Origin: Hippophae tibetana
Taxonomy: Eukaryota > Streptophyta > Magnoliopsida > Rosales > Elaeagnaceae
Assembly: GCA_037013495.1 (NCBI GenBank)
Contig: CM072811.1
Coordinates: 46,259,452 to 46,323,451 of the forward strand
DNA length: 64,000 nt
Direction of reading: 5' to 3'
In this document: piece by piece, positions 35,128 to 46,829 of the stretch
How positions within the stretch are numbered: position 1 is the first letter of the stretch
Layout of the letters: each line of letters begins with the position of its first letter
Program-made: the position numbers and the translations under genes
Notes under the pieces: model-generated
Database searches by the model: none
What the model saw: the letters and a program-made list of their open reading frames with translations, nothing else
What the model was told of the DNA's origin: nothing

Positions 35128-38100
35128 TCTGCATCACAAAAAGCATTTAGTTGTAATGAACTAGTTGCTGAGAAAAAGAGACCTTGCCCTGGTGTGTTCT
35201 TGACATATCGTAGCACTCGTTGAGCTGCTTCCAAATGTGGTTGTCGTGGTTTATCCATATATTGACTGAGAATGTGCACGGCATACACTAAGTCAGGCCT
35301 TGTGATGGTCAAGTATATTAATCTCCCAACAAGTCTTCGATAGGATGTGGGATTACTGATGAATTCCCCTTCAACCTTGCTGAGGGATAAATTTTGTTCC
35401 ATAGGTGAATTTGCAGATTTGGCACCAAGATAACCCATATCCTCCAATATTTCAAGTGCGTACTTGCATTGTGACAGAACAATTCCCTTCCTGGAACGTG
35501 AAACTTCTATGCCCAAAAAATACTTTAATTCACCGAGATCTTTAAGCTTAAATTGGCTCATGAGATGATTCTTAGTTTCTTCAATGTCTTGTATATTGTT
35601 TCCTGTTATGATTATATCATCTACATAGACAAGGAGAGCAGAGAAGGAATTACCACGGGTTCGGACGAACAGTGAGTGATCATACTTGGATTGGTTAAAA
35701 CCAGCTAGCTTAAGTGTTGTTGATAGTTTGATGAACCACTGTCGTGAGGCTTGTTTGAGTCCATACAAAGATTTATGTAGCTTACATACTCGTGTTTCCC
35801 CCTTTCGTCCGAATCCAGGTGGAAGGGACATGTAAACATCTTCATGAAGATCACCATAGAGAAAAGCATTGTTGACATCGAGTTGTCGAAGATGCCAATT
35901 TTGAATAGCAGCAACGGCAAGGAGAAGCCGAACAGTGACAAGTTTGGCTACTGGTGCAAAAGTTTCTTGGTAGTCAAAACCTTCAATCTGACTGTATCCT
36001 TTGGCCACTAACCGAGCCTTGTATCGTTCCACAGAACCATCAGGATTATACTTGATTTTGTAGACCCATTTACAACCAACTGGTTTCTTGTTTGGAGGAA
36101 GCTGTTGAAGCGTCCAAGTGCCATTAGTTTCAAGAGCATCCAGTTCTTGTTTCATGGCAAGCTGCCAATTTGGATCATTGAAAGCTTCAGCAAAAGTGGT
36201 TGGTTCCCTGAGAATGGAAATAGAAGTAGCAAAAGCACGATGTGCAGGTGATAATTGGTCATAGGTAAGTACATGAGATAAAGAATGAGAAGTACCTTTG
36301 TCTTTGGACGATGCTGAGTGAGACGAAGGGAAGGACCGAGAAGGTAGGGAAGCTTCTACATGATATTTTTGAAGGTAGCTAGGAACATTGGTGGATCGAC
36401 GAAGCCTATGTGTGACTGGTGTTGGAGGAATTATGTGTGGTGGAGAAGTTGACGATGATGTTTCTGGAGATGAATTTTGAAGATGAAGAGTGTCTGAGTT
36501 GATTGTTGGAAGGACATATGGTGTATGATCAAGTGATATATTTGGATTGGTTGATTGACGAATGTTAGGTAGGTCATCATAAATAGTATCTTCTGATGGA
36601 GGAAATAGAGTTGGAGTGTTGACAGCGGAAGTGAAATAAGGAAATACATGTTCATGAAAGATAACATCACGAGACACTAAAGTCTTGTTTGTTTCCAGAT
36701 TGTAGACACGATAACCTTTGATCCCAGATGGATACCCAATGAATATGCATTTATGTGACCTAGCATCAAACTTGGTAAGTCGATCATGATGTGTAGAGAC
36801 AAAGCAAAGGGAACCAAAAACACAAAGGTGTTCATACCTAGGAGTTTTGTGAAAAAGGACTTCAAATGGTGTTTTACCCTTGAGAACAGGTGTTGGAGTA
36901 CGATTTATGAGGTATGTGGCTGTAAGAATGGCATCTCCCCAGAATTGTTTAGGAAGATTGGCTTGGAAGAGTAATGAACGAGCAACATTGAGAAGATGAC
37001 GGTGTTTACGTTCAGCAACACCATTTTGTTGAGGGGTAGAGACACAACTAGTTTGATGAAGGATTCCTTTGGTAGAAAACAACTGGGTCATAGAGAATTC
37101 TGGTCCATTGTCACTACGAATGATTTTAACTCTGGATGAAAATTGTGTTTCAACAAGATTGATGAAGGTGGTAAGAAATGTACGTGTATCAGATTTAGTA
37201 TGTAAGAGATAGACCCATGTGCATCTTGAGTAGTCATCAACAATAGTGAGAAAATAACGTGCTCCATTAAGTGCTGGAATGTGATAACCACCCCAAATAT
37301 CAACATGAATCATTTCAAAAGGTGCTTTTGTATTGATGGAACTTAAAGGAAATGGATTACGTGTTTGCTTAGCTAATGGACAAATAGAACAATCACTAAT
37401 GGAACAAAAAGGTGTGTTGATGGAAAGAGAAATTACACGCAAACTGTTATTAGATAAATGACCAAGTCGTTGATGCCATAGATGAGAGTTGGTGGAAGCA
37501 GTGTTTGAAACAGAGAAACATCCAGCCTTTTCAGAAATAGTCAAGTAGTAGAGTCCTGCTTTCTCAGTTCCCATCCCAATCGTCTTCCCTGAGCATTTGT
37601 CCTGAACAAAGCACATACTATTAGTGAAGGTGACATGGAAAAATGAGGTTTGAGTTAGTTTGGCTACTGAAACTAAGTTTAATTTGAAGGAGGGAACACA
37701 CAAGACATTATGGAGTATAAAATTATTTGAGAAATGCACAGTGCCAATATGTGTGACACGGGCAAGAGAATGATCAGGTAAATGCACATGCCGATTAGTG
37801 ACTGGAATGCTGGAGCTCATAAGGTTTTGGGAACAGACCATGTGATCAGTTGCCCCTGTATCAAAAATCCAACGAGTTTCTGAATGGAAAACAGTTGCAC
37901 ATAATGTGTTACCTGAAGAAGTAGTCACTTGATTTGCCATGCTACCTGATTTGGATTGATTGAGAAGTGTAAGGAGCTCTTGATATTGGGCAGATGTAAG
38001 ATTGTGGGATGGTGTCTTTGTGTCGGAGCAGCTTTCCTGAAAGTCAGTATGATGAGCTTTGGAAGGGAAGCCATAACTTGTGTTTCTCTTGTCTTGAATT

Positions 38101-39068
38101 ACTCCTTTCTTCCGACACATGTTGATGTCATGTCCATTTAAACCACAGAAATTACATTTGAGACGTTTTCGGCAGTTTTCAAAAATGTGTCCATTGAGAC
38201 CACAAAAATCACATTTGAGGTGACTTCGGCAATTCTCAGAATTATGACCTATATTGTTGCATCTATTGCACTTGAGATGTGGGTTCCTTGGTGGGTAATT
38301 TTTCTGAGGATATTGTGGACGACTATCTCTGGCAACGAGTGCAGCAGCTTCTGGCATCCTTCCTATGCTTTGAGTGGAGACAGCTCTTTGCTTTTCATCT
38401 TGAACAATAAGTGAATATACCTTATTTACTGTAGGTAATGGTTCCATGAGCAAGATTTGTCCGCGTGCTGATGTGTAAACCGTATTAAGGCCCATGAGAA
38501 ACTTTATGGTTCGCTGCTTTTGTTGATATTCTTGTAATTCTCTTCCAGCATTTCCTCCACAGTGTGGAAGAGGACATAGTGCATCACGACTATCCCATAA
38601 ACTTTTCAATTTGGTATAGTATTCGCCAATGCTCACACCTTCTTGCATGCAATCATGTATCTCTTGTTCAATGTGGAATAGGTGCACGCTGTTGGTGTGC
38701 GAAAAGCGTTCCTTTAATTCTTCCCATAACTCATATGCAGTATCACTATACATGACACTTTCTGCAATTTTGGGTGATATGGTGTTGAGGATCCATCCTT
38801 TGACAAGAATATTGCAGCGAGTCCATTGTTTGATTTCTGCTTCAAGGTTTGTTGATGGCCTTTTGATTGTGCCGTCAATGAATCCTTCTTTGTTTTTGGT
38901 TATTAGAGCCATGAGCATTGCATGACTCCAAATGTGATAGTTTTCTTGGTTTAACGATTGAGCTACAAGGACCATGCCTGGTTGGTCTGAGTGGTGTAAA
39001 TATAAAGAATGACTAGGATCATCATACCATTTTGGTAAAGTAGGGTTGGTATTGGTAGTCATAGACAT
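35061..39068 (-). CDS. Copia gag-pol polyprotein, frame-broken in RNase H
   Basis: Starts at the first in-frame ATG (39068); the frame is open further upstream only from a TTG. The gag part has a [13 protein letters not shown] copia capsid start and three CCHC zinc knuckles (about 38115-38280). Protease active site DTGATDH lies near 37860. Integrase has the H-H-C-C zinc site ([10 protein letters not shown]...CSICPL, about 37390-37480), core Asp in HVDIWGG and IRSDNGPEF, and core Glu in [10 protein letters not shown] (about 37010). RT has [10 protein letters not shown] (about 35870) and the catalytic YVDD (about 35620). RNase H begins (FCDADW, about 35125), but the frame then shifts and ends at 35061 after a short unrelated tail. 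Everything up to RNase H looks intact, about 1,335 codons. Confidence 0.95.
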   Translation of the reverse strand: MSMTTNTNPTLPKWYDDPSHSLYLHHSDQPGMVLVAQSLNQENYHIWSHAMLMALITKNKEGFIDGTIKRPSTNLEAEIKQWTRCNILVKGWILNTISPKIAESVMYSDTAYELWEELKERFSHTNSVHLFHIEQEIHDCMQEGVSIGEYYTKLKSLWDSRDALCPLPHCGGNAGRELQEYQQKQRTIKFLMGLNTVYTSARGQILLMEPLPTVNKVYSLIVQDEKQRAVSTQSIGRMPEAAALVARDSRPQYPQKNYPPRNPHLKCNRCNNIGHNSENCRSHLKCDFCGLNGHIFENCRKRLKCNFCGLNGHDINMCRKKGVIQDKRNTSYGFPSKAHHTDFQESCSDTKTPSHNLTSAQYQELLTLLNQSKSGSMANQVTTSSGNTLCATVFHSETRWIFDTGATDHMVCSQNLMSSSIPVTNRHVHLPDHSLARVTHIGTVHFSNNFILHNVLCVPSFKLNLVSVAKLTQTSFFHVTFTNSMCFVQDKCSGKTIGMGTEKAGLYYLTISEKAGCFSVSNTASTNSHLWHQRLGHLSNNSLRVISLSINTPFCSISDCSICPLAKQTRNPFPLSSINTKAPFEMIHVDIWGGYHIPALNGARYFLTIVDDYSRCTWVYLLHTKSDTRTFLTTFINLVETQFSSRVKIIRSDNGPEFSMTQLFSTKGILHQTSCVSTPQQNGVAERKHRHLLNVARSLLFQANLPKQFWGDAILTATYLINRTPTPVLKGKTPFEVLFHKTPRYEHLCVFGSLCFVSTHHDRLTKFDARSHKCIFIGYPSGIKGYRVYNLETNKTLVSRDVIFHEHVFPYFTSAVNTPTLFPPSEDTIYDDLPNIRQSTNPNISLDHTPYVLPTINSDTLHLQNSSPETSSSTSPPHIIPPTPVTHRLRRSTNVPSYLQKYHVEASLPSRSFPSSHSASSKDKGTSHSLSHVLTYDQLSPAHRAFATSISILREPTTFAEAFNDPNWQLAMKQELDALETNGTWTLQQLPPNKKPVGCKWVYKIKYNPDGSVERYKARLVAKGYSQIEGFDYQETFAPVAKLVTVRLLLAVAAIQNWHLRQLDVNNAFLYGDLHEDVYMSLPPGFGRKGETRVCKLHKSLYGLKQASRQWFIKLSTTLKLAGFNQSKYDHSLFVRTRGNSFSALLVYVDDIIITGNNIQDIEETKNHLMSQFKLKDLGELKYFLGIEVSRSRKGIVLSQCKYALEILEDMGYLGAKSANSPMEQNLSLSKVEGEFISNPTSYRRLVGRLIYLTITRPDLVYAVHILSQYMDKPRQPHLEAAQRVLRYVKNTPGQGLFFSATSSLQLNAFCDADWQNAQIQDDQPQDIVCFLETR
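38115..38280 (-). repeat. Triplicated 57-bp zinc-knuckle module in copia gag
   Basis: Three CCHC knuckles follow each other at 19-codon spacing: [28 protein letters not shown] and [14 protein letters not shown], each C-x2-C-x4-H-x4-C. The second and third share near-identical DNA, so they arose by tandem duplication. Many plant copia gags carry a single knuckle. Confidence 0.9.
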
Positions 39069-39642
39069 TTTTGGTTGAATAAATTTGAAAGAACGGGATG
39101 GGTTTAAGTGTGTTTTAGACAATAATGACTATTTATGAAATAAATAATGTACTGAAATATGCTCTATCTTATAGAAAATGAGTCAAGGATTACAGAACCG
39201 GAAATTTCAGCCGCAGAACCGGTCGGAAAAGGGGTGAACCGGCGTCTGGAGTGGCTGGAACGGCGGCTGCAACGGTGAAGCACTGAACCGGATGAAGACC
39301 GAACCGGACCGGACCAGACCGAGAAAACGACGCGTCGTTTATTTCAGCGCGGAGCGAACGACGTGTCGTTGGAGTCGTCTTCTTCAGCAGCTGGCGCGTG
39401 TTGGAGCGTGCGTCTCCGGCGAGGCGCGTTGAACTCCGGCGAGATTAAAAATGGCGCGTGTGAGCGCGTGGAGAGGTATTTTGGCTTGATTTTAATTGCA
39501 GATTGCTCGGATTTTTCTGAATAATATTCTGGGATGAAATTGAAATTATTTTGTGAATCGAAATTGGTTTTGGAAAAAAAACAGATTGAGGAAAAATTGG
39601 AAAAATTTCTATGAGCTGATTTTTTCTGGGAATTGTTTCCTA
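39069..39642 (-). other. GC-rich leader of the young copia
   Basis: This 574-bp untranslated leader lies between the PBS and the gag ATG. Its middle (39190-39470) is the most GC-rich stretch in the window, full of AACCGG/CCGGAC motifs. It holds a perfect 16-bp palindrome (AAACGACGCGTCGTTT, 39325-39340) and a near-copy (AACGACGTGTCGTT, 39357-39370). Confidence 0.8.
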
Positions 39643-39655
39643 AGCTTTGATACCA
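39643..39655 (-). other. Primer-binding site of the young copia
   Basis: The minus strand reads TGGTATCAAAGCT directly after the 5' LTR. It matches the initiator-Met tRNA complement used by most plant copia elements (TGGTATCAGAGC) with one difference. Confidence 0.9.
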
Positions 39656-39860
39656 TGTAAGAATTGGATTTATTGATGATGAATAAACGAATGTTTACAA
39701 CCTATTTATACAAAAGAAAAGCAAAATTGTAATAATTAAAAATAAACACAATTATGGAGAGGCATGTTCTTGGACAGCCTATCCTTCCCCACCAACAGCT
39801 TGGTGGCTGCTTCCAGCTGGTGTGTTGGTTGTCACCAGCTGGATATCATGTTCTTTAACA
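39656..39860 (-). repeat. 5' LTR of the young copia (promoter copy)
   Basis: Same 205 bases as the left LTR. The TATAAATAG box lies at 39702-39710 on the minus strand, placing transcription start about 30 bases further on and leading into the gag-pol leader. Confidence 0.97.
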
Positions 39861-39865
39861 AGACT
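39861..39865. repeat. Target site duplication AGACT (right)
   Basis: Matches 34457-34461 exactly. Confidence 0.95.
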
Positions 39866-42800
39866 CCCTTAAATATGTTATACTCTTCTATATGATGTAC
39901 GTGTCAAATCGAAAAATTTACAACTACCTTAACGTTGGAGTTTTCTTGGATGTTTATCTTTGGACAAAACCACTATGAAAATAAATTTATATTGAAACTT
40001 AAACGTATTGTTTTTTTAATCTCCTTTCTTCTAATGAAAAGGTTGATTTGAGTCTAAAATTTTAATTTAGGAAAAACTTGCAATACAAGTTAAGAATTAC
40101 AATTTCACAATCTTGTATGAATTATGTGTAAACAATTCTGTTGGATTGATCATCTAATCTTTGAATAATCCGAAAATATGAATACGTGTGTATTTCCTAA
40201 TATAATATTTTTAATTCAACTATGCAACTAATTTTTTTATGTGTAACTTAGCTTTATTGTGAAATGCTTAAATTTAGGGTCTATTGTAAATTTAGTGAAA
40301 TTTTATATAAATATTAGTTCATTTACATTTTTTTTAGAATGTATTAAATACTTAATTTTTTAAAATAAATAAAATATTATATGATGATATTTATTAAATT
40401 CATTATGATGAAATAAATAGTTAAATTTATCGAACGTATAAAGACTATGAGTTTTGGCTATTTTCGTTAACAAAATATTTACCTGTAAAAATATTTGTAG
40501 GCTTACTATTAAGTCTATTTAGAAAAAAAACAAACAAATGCTCGAGTTTTAGATAATCGTATTTCGGATATATCTTTTATAATTATGATACATATAATTA
40601 TATTAATAAATTTAATAGCATATGTTCATAAATTTAAAATTATTTTTGTAATAAAATATTTATTTAAATTTAAATTAATTTATGTAATTGTTAATTAAAT
40701 ATTTTTAAGACTTTTTTTAAGAAATATTTTTTTAATAAAAAAGAAAGAAAAAGATGATGTGGAAAGTAAAAGCAAAACATCATATATATATATATATATA
40801 TGAGTTACGTTAAGAGAGTTTATTTTTTTGCTATTATCATATAAATTTTCAATTGAAATATAATTAATATATATATATAATGGCGAGTTAATATATATAT
40901 ATACGTTTGATATGTTTAATTTTATATGGTTTTTTTATTAAATATTTAAATAATTGTACGAACAATCATAATTATTTTATTTAATTATTAAATTTTTAAA
41001 AAAATATTTTTAGTAAACTTGGATTTAATTTTTTTACTTTAAAATTTTCCAATTAATTTGATTTAAATGATATATAATTGTTTTTACTTACGATTTCATG
41101 CATTACTATTTTATTTAAATTATAAAATTATAAATTAATAAATATTAAAAATAACTTATTTACTTCTTTTAGCTTAACTAACTCCATGTATTATAAATTT
41201 TAATAAATAATAAGTGAAATAACTTTAATTTGATGTGCAACTCCATTTACTATCATCGTATATTTTCTATTACTTAGAAGAGATCGGATTATAAATACCT
41301 TATTTCAAAGGTAGTTGCACGAAGACTGACATACACACACGAGACTGACAACATTATATATTGTAAACACATGTAGTACTGATCTATCAATTATCGAGTA
41401 TCACCCACGAGTGGTGTATGTGTTGCCTCGTATTCTTGAGGCTGTAATTTTCACGTAAAACTTTGAAAATAACAAATTAAATATCATTTAATATCAATTA
41501 TGTGCGATATATTTGATATTTTTATATTTAATAAAATTTAATTAATAATTATATAAGTCTTTATATTAATAGTATTATTTTTATGATTTGGTTATATAAA
41601 ATTACTCAAGTTCCAGCCAATTTCAGTTATTTTTAAAATCTTAACCACATATGTAATCAGGATAAATTAACAGCAACCGTTATATGAGACAAAAAAAAAT
41701 TAACTGTATATGAAGTTTTTTTTTTCAAAAAGAAAAATATATGTTATCTATTATATTTTTTTTCAAATAATAAGTATCTGATGGATATGAGAAATTATTT
41801 TGTCTCATTTTGTATATTCTATTATATGAGCTATCAATTAATTAATATCACGTCCGTATTTTAAGGACAAAAATAAATATTGATGTAAATGAAAATAATT
41901 GATTATAATTGTCTACATCATACTAATTGATTGATGATACATCTAGTAGAAAACACAAAGTGGGACAAATGGATTGTTCAAACTATAATATAATTGATAA
42001 TAATAATCTATTTCAAATTTAGCTTTTGAAAAGAAAATTTCAAATTTACCCCTATTTTATCATAATTTATATTGTAATTATTTAAAATAATATCAATTTA
42101 AAAACTTTATGCATATAAGATTTAAATTGTTAATAATTTTTGAAAACAATTTCATTAATTATCTTTCAATTTTAAAAAAATTCAAATATAAATAACAACA
42201 ATTGTACCAAAATTTTGTCCATTTAACGTTTAAAAACTCAAATAATGATAATTGAATGTACTAATTAAGGTTATAAATAACGATATCATTCAAGATATTA
42301 AAATATAATTTTTACGAAAATATTGAAGATGTTATCATTATTTATAGAAACTTTGAAAAAAATCACAAAAATTATAAAAACTTTATAAAAAAAATATGGA
42401 TTTTTTTTTATAAAATATCAAAAAAATAAATTACTTATATTTTAAACTCATTTTTTATTTAATACATGTGTTTTTAAATACTTATAATATTTATATTAAT
42501 CAATAAGTTAATCAATTAATTAAAATATTATATAAAATATATATATATTATTTTTGGTAAAATATTGTAGAATAAGTAGTTAAAAAGTTTAAAATAATTG
42601 AATAAACTATTTAATTGTATCAACTATTATAAATAGATAAATATTGATATTATCAAAAAACATTCATTGATATTTTTTGATATTTTATCATTTTCAATCT
42701 ATATTTTAGCCATAATATATGCAATATCTAAGATATTTTAACCATAAAAAAGTATTTAAACGATAATTTATCGACATTCTCAACAATTTTACGATAATTT

Positions 42801-43924
42801 AACCAAAAAAAAATATAAATATCATGCTTTAATATCAATATATGTAAAATAGTAATATTATCACGACAATATCGATAATATCTAAGACATTTTTCTCGTA
42901 AATAATTAACATTACTTACCTATCATTTCTAATAACAAAAATGCATCATGTTTGATTAAATATTTAGATAATTGTGCGACATTTTTTTTTTGTTTTAATT
43001 TTTTAATATCTATTATCTATCACCTATTACTCCTAAAAATATGTCAGTTATATGAATAGGAAAGACCTAAAATGTTAAGAGACATATTTTACCCCCATAA
43101 ACTTCATATGTAATCTTTTTATTGGTCAAGTCTATTAAGATTAAATAATTCATTTTTTTTATCTTTACAATAAGTAATATAAATTTAGTTTTTAACTGTT
43201 AACTATTGAGCATACTTAATATTATTATGGTATTTTTCATCAATATTTAGATTAAAATGATATTTCTTCTCATAGATTTATTTGGTGAGATCTTTTGACA
43301 TATTTTTGTTATTATTTATACACTTTTTTATTTGGGTATAATCTTTAGATGTAGTGTTATTTTATTTGATGGAGATGATTATATTTTGGAGGAAAAAATT
43401 ATAAAATCAATGAAGTTAGTTGAAAAAATTCATATACTGTTTTTTAACAATGCAGGCAATCAAAAAATCAAAACAAATATTATTAGTTATAATATAGTAA
43501 GAATTCATAATATTATATCGTATTGTAATATATCTATATTATAATAATGAAAGTTTCTTACTCTCTAAAAGAAACGTTGGTCAGGCAGCTAACTGAGCTT
43601 CAAATATATTCAGCCTCTAAAAGCTAACCACCTAAGTACAACAAGTATTATTGAACCCCTATTATATTTAAAATTTATCATAAATTTAAAATTTTTCCAG
43701 ATAAAATTAATGATGTTACAAATCAAGTGAAAGTACAAATTTAAAGGAAAAAAAAAGGGAAAGAAAATAAAAGAATTTTAACCAAGTAGCAGCCACATGT
43801 TATAAATCAGAATTTGACACCTTCAATTACTTGGTCTTGCTTTGAATCATAGTCAAAACAAAAATATTCAAATGCATTTATGTCTGATTGAATCCAAAGC
43901 AAACATGAGGAAGGTTTTTCTATG
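39866..43924. other. AT-rich intergenic region
   Basis: Four kilobases with no gene seen. TA runs occur at about 40782-40802 and 40868-40905. A GC-richer patch at 41310-41460 (around GAAGACTGACATACACACACG) has no coding frame or known RNA that I recognise. A 70-codon plus frame at 43332-43544 is AT-biased and unsupported. Confidence 0.5.
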
Positions 43925-44205
43925 AATAAACTATATAAATAGTAACTAAACTTTTTCAAATTTTATATTTTTTAATACCCTTAATTTTTTTTATAATTTG
44001 ATAATTTGATACTTTATTATTTAATTTTCATATATTTAATTTAAAATTTGTGAACAACTTAAAATTAAACTTTAAAAGTATAAAAAAAATAAGAGAACTA
44101 AAATATGAATATTAAAACCAAAATGATCAAATCATAAGAAAAATAATTTGAGGACCAAAGTTAAAAATGTAAAAAAGTTCAAGTACCATTTATATAGTTC
44201 ACCAT
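43925..44205. repeat. MITE with about 30-bp terminal inverted repeats
   Basis: The left end reads AATAAACTATATAAATAGTA then ACTAAACTTTTT. The reverse complement of the right end reads GTGAACTATATAAATGGTA then CTTGAACTTTTTT. The interior is AT-rich and non-coding. A clear short inverted-repeat element, about 280 bp. Confidence 0.6.
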
Positions 44206-45860
44206 TTTTCTTTTATGTTAATCAATTTTATGTAATTAATAAATATGTTTGCTTTTTATCAAAAAAATTGTGACTAAAGGAATGTAACTCATTTTAATAT
44301 ATAGAAGATAAAAACATCAATTATATATATATATATGAGTGATATAATTACTTAAAAAAACAAAAATGCTTATTATTTTTAACTTTTATTGATTCTAGAA
44401 ACTAGTACTTGACGTTAAAAGTTAGAAACTAAATAAAAACATGTATTTTTTTGAGGGATGATTTCATAAAGGATTAAATATGTTTATATTCCTAATGTTT
44501 GTACCGATAATAAATTTATCCCAAATGTTTAATTTTCGTTATATAACTAACCTTTTAAATATTTTTGTCATAAAGTTATATTTTTTTTCAACATGTGACA
44601 TACACGTTATATTTTTAAAGAATAAAGTTAATATTTTAAAAAATTCAAAAATTTGGGAAGAAAAAAATCAAGTCCTACAACAAGCCAAAGACCATTACCA
44701 TTATCAATCTTTCGTCAGCCACCTCGTCACAAGCCACCATCGTAATCAAATGAGAGCCACCACCAAAACCTCACAAGCATTGGCACTGCCCTTGCGACAC
44801 CCCATGTTCTACCGTCTGTGCCACCCCAGACTACTACCGTTGGCCTCACCCTAATGAGGGTCTTCCATTAGTGTCTATCAATGTCACGATGTGACACTAA
44901 TGAGGAAATCTTTTAAAAGTAGCATATGTGTATCACTGTTCTAAAAAATTCAACTCTATCAACGAAAATATCTAAAAGGGTAATTATATAACACATAACT
45001 AAACATTAGAGCATTTTTTTTGCAACAATTCAAACGTGTTTAAAAGGGGTTTTATCTTTTTATATCCCCAATGAGGTGACATTCTTATTTTAACACCAAT
45101 TAATTTGTTTTAATTTAAGACCATTAGTAGGTTATCAAATCATATGTTTTCGAGTCAATGTAAACATGTATAACAATACTATATACTTATATAATGGAGT
45201 AAACTGTGTAAGAAAAAAAAATGTTTGAACAAGTTAAAAACTTGAAAGGGATTCCAAATTGAGAGAGAGAGTTTTTTTTAACCTCTTAAACTTAAATTCA
45301 AATCCACATATTCTTGAATGTGAGATACCCGCATTTACCACCAGACGATTGAGATGATGTACGTTCTCAAATTCTATATCAATTAAGATATTTAATAGCT
45401 CAATACATATGCAATATGAAGTTGGCGAGAATTAAGTTTGAGATGAGCCAAAATAAATTCTTTTTTAATAAAATGTAAGTTTTTATTAAGTAGATAATAG
45501 CTTGTTTGTTACCATTTTCTTGGTTTCTTATCCCCTTATTTTAACGAAACACACACATATCCATCCTTTTGGCATGTTTTCAATCTTAACAAAGCATTAC
45601 ATTTTCTAAAATTTATATAAGTGATTAAATATGCGGTTTAGTAAAATAAAATTAATAAATGATATTCCATAAGGGGATGTATGAGTTATTTGTCCTGCAA
45701 GTAAATTTTCCAGTGAACTGCCACACAATATTCCATCATAAAGTTAAATATATAATAAATAATTAAATTGCTACCGTTTTAAAAAATATTCCATTTGGTA
45801 TGTAATTTGGAAACGCTTTACTATTTTCATAAACAAAAAGAGTGAATATATTAACATCAA
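44206..45860. other. Intergenic region, no gene seen
   Basis: A C-rich patch at 44670-44860 gives a 124-codon plus frame (44480-44854) whose second half is only S/H/P/T-rich with no family resemblance. It is treated as non-coding. A (GA)n-like run lies at about 45262-45270. Confidence 0.4.
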
Positions 45861-45869
45861 AGATTCCAA

Positions 45870-46110
45870 TGATTCTCTAAATGTGATGGCCAAATACATA
45901 AATTTGACCTCGATTGTTTACCATCTGATTTGGAAAGAATCTATTGCTGCTAATTGTATAGCTAATCATGCTCGTGTCATCGTGTGTGCAGACACTAAAG
46001 CCTGGTTTTCACTATTCCTGATGTTTTTCTGGAGTGTGTTTAGTCGGATATAATCACTTTGAATGGAAGCTATATGATTTGAATCAATGAATTTACTTTT
46101 TCTATATTAA
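45870..46110 (+). pseudogene. RNase H-like C-terminal remnant, probably LINE
   Basis: The plus strand gives WKESIAANCIANHARV, then a hydrophobic stretch ending near 46050. It fits the end of RVT_3 domains (P-REAN-AAD-LA-HA) as found at the 3' end of plant LINEs, just before an A-rich tail-like run at about 46110. The evidence is one short motif only. Confidence 0.3.
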
Positions 46111-46829
46111 AAAAAACACCCCTAAAAAACGAGAAAGAGAGCAAAAGGAACACAAGCTCAAATGAATTTACCACCAAGGTTTGTAATCGAATTAAAGGAG
46201 ATGACATTGTTACAACACCCTTTAGTTTAATGCTAGTTGTGTGCTATATTTGTAACAAAGACAATTATAGAAGTTGTTGATATTTGGTTTACTCTCAAAA
46301 CTAAAACACATAACTGCAGGATCTAATCACATGGAACAAGGGAGCTTAAGTGTCTTGGTGATTGAATCACCAATTGTAAGAAGCTTCCTGTGGTTGGTAC
46401 TTGCTGGTCTTTGAGAAGCTCAACTACCGTCTAAAACTTCATGAAAAGATAAAACAAACCACTAATTGCTCCACTACCTTCTTTTCTTTCTCTCAAATAT
46501 AAATGAATGAATCTCTTACCCGAAAAAAAAAATATACAAAATCAACTAAATTACAAAACCACATCAGGCAGCTCATTTTGATCATGAAAATGAAGAGTGG
46601 AAGACAACATGCATATCCTGGCTAATCCATCGCTCTTCAATAGATTCAACAGAATGGGAGAAAATGAGCAAAGATGATAAAAGGTCAGAGAGAGGAAACA
46701 AAAGCTTCCACCCTGTCAAGATAGACAAAAATATATATACACCTCAAGTTTGTTTGAAGTACCTCCCTTGTATTGGAGGTCATCTATATGCCTTTGGATA
46801 AGTCTTAATAGCTTACCAGCATTCATCAT
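46111..46829. other. 3' flank and probable 3' UTR of ILP1
   Basis: Sequence downstream of the ILP1 stop codon. It is GC-richer than the intergenic average up to about 46550, which fits a 3' UTR of 200-300 bases. No clear polyadenylation site was chosen. Confidence 0.4.

Larger units (their letters stand above)
34462..39860 (-). mobile_element. Structurally complete, recently inserted Ty1/copia retrotransposon
   Basis: The element is 5,399 bp. It has two 205-bp LTRs, TG...CA ends, a 5-bp target duplication AGACT (34457-34461 and 39861-39865), an initiator-Met type primer site inside the right LTR and a G-rich polypurine tract inside the left LTR. It contains a gag-pol frame with the copia order gag, protease, integrase, RT, RNase H. 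By eye the LTRs are identical over all 205 bases, implying a recent insertion. The coding frame is broken once, near 35124 in RNase H, so this copy probably cannot move without help. Its composition (GC-richer) contrasts sharply with its surroundings. Confidence 0.97.

Noticed and set aside
37956..38925. Plus-strand open frames across the copia gag
   Set aside because: Antisense shadows of the gag-pol frame, with no recognisable domain.
44480..44854. 124-codon plus-strand open frame in a C-rich patch
   Set aside because: The first half is AT-driven and the second half only Ser/His/Pro-rich; no conserved motif or gene context.
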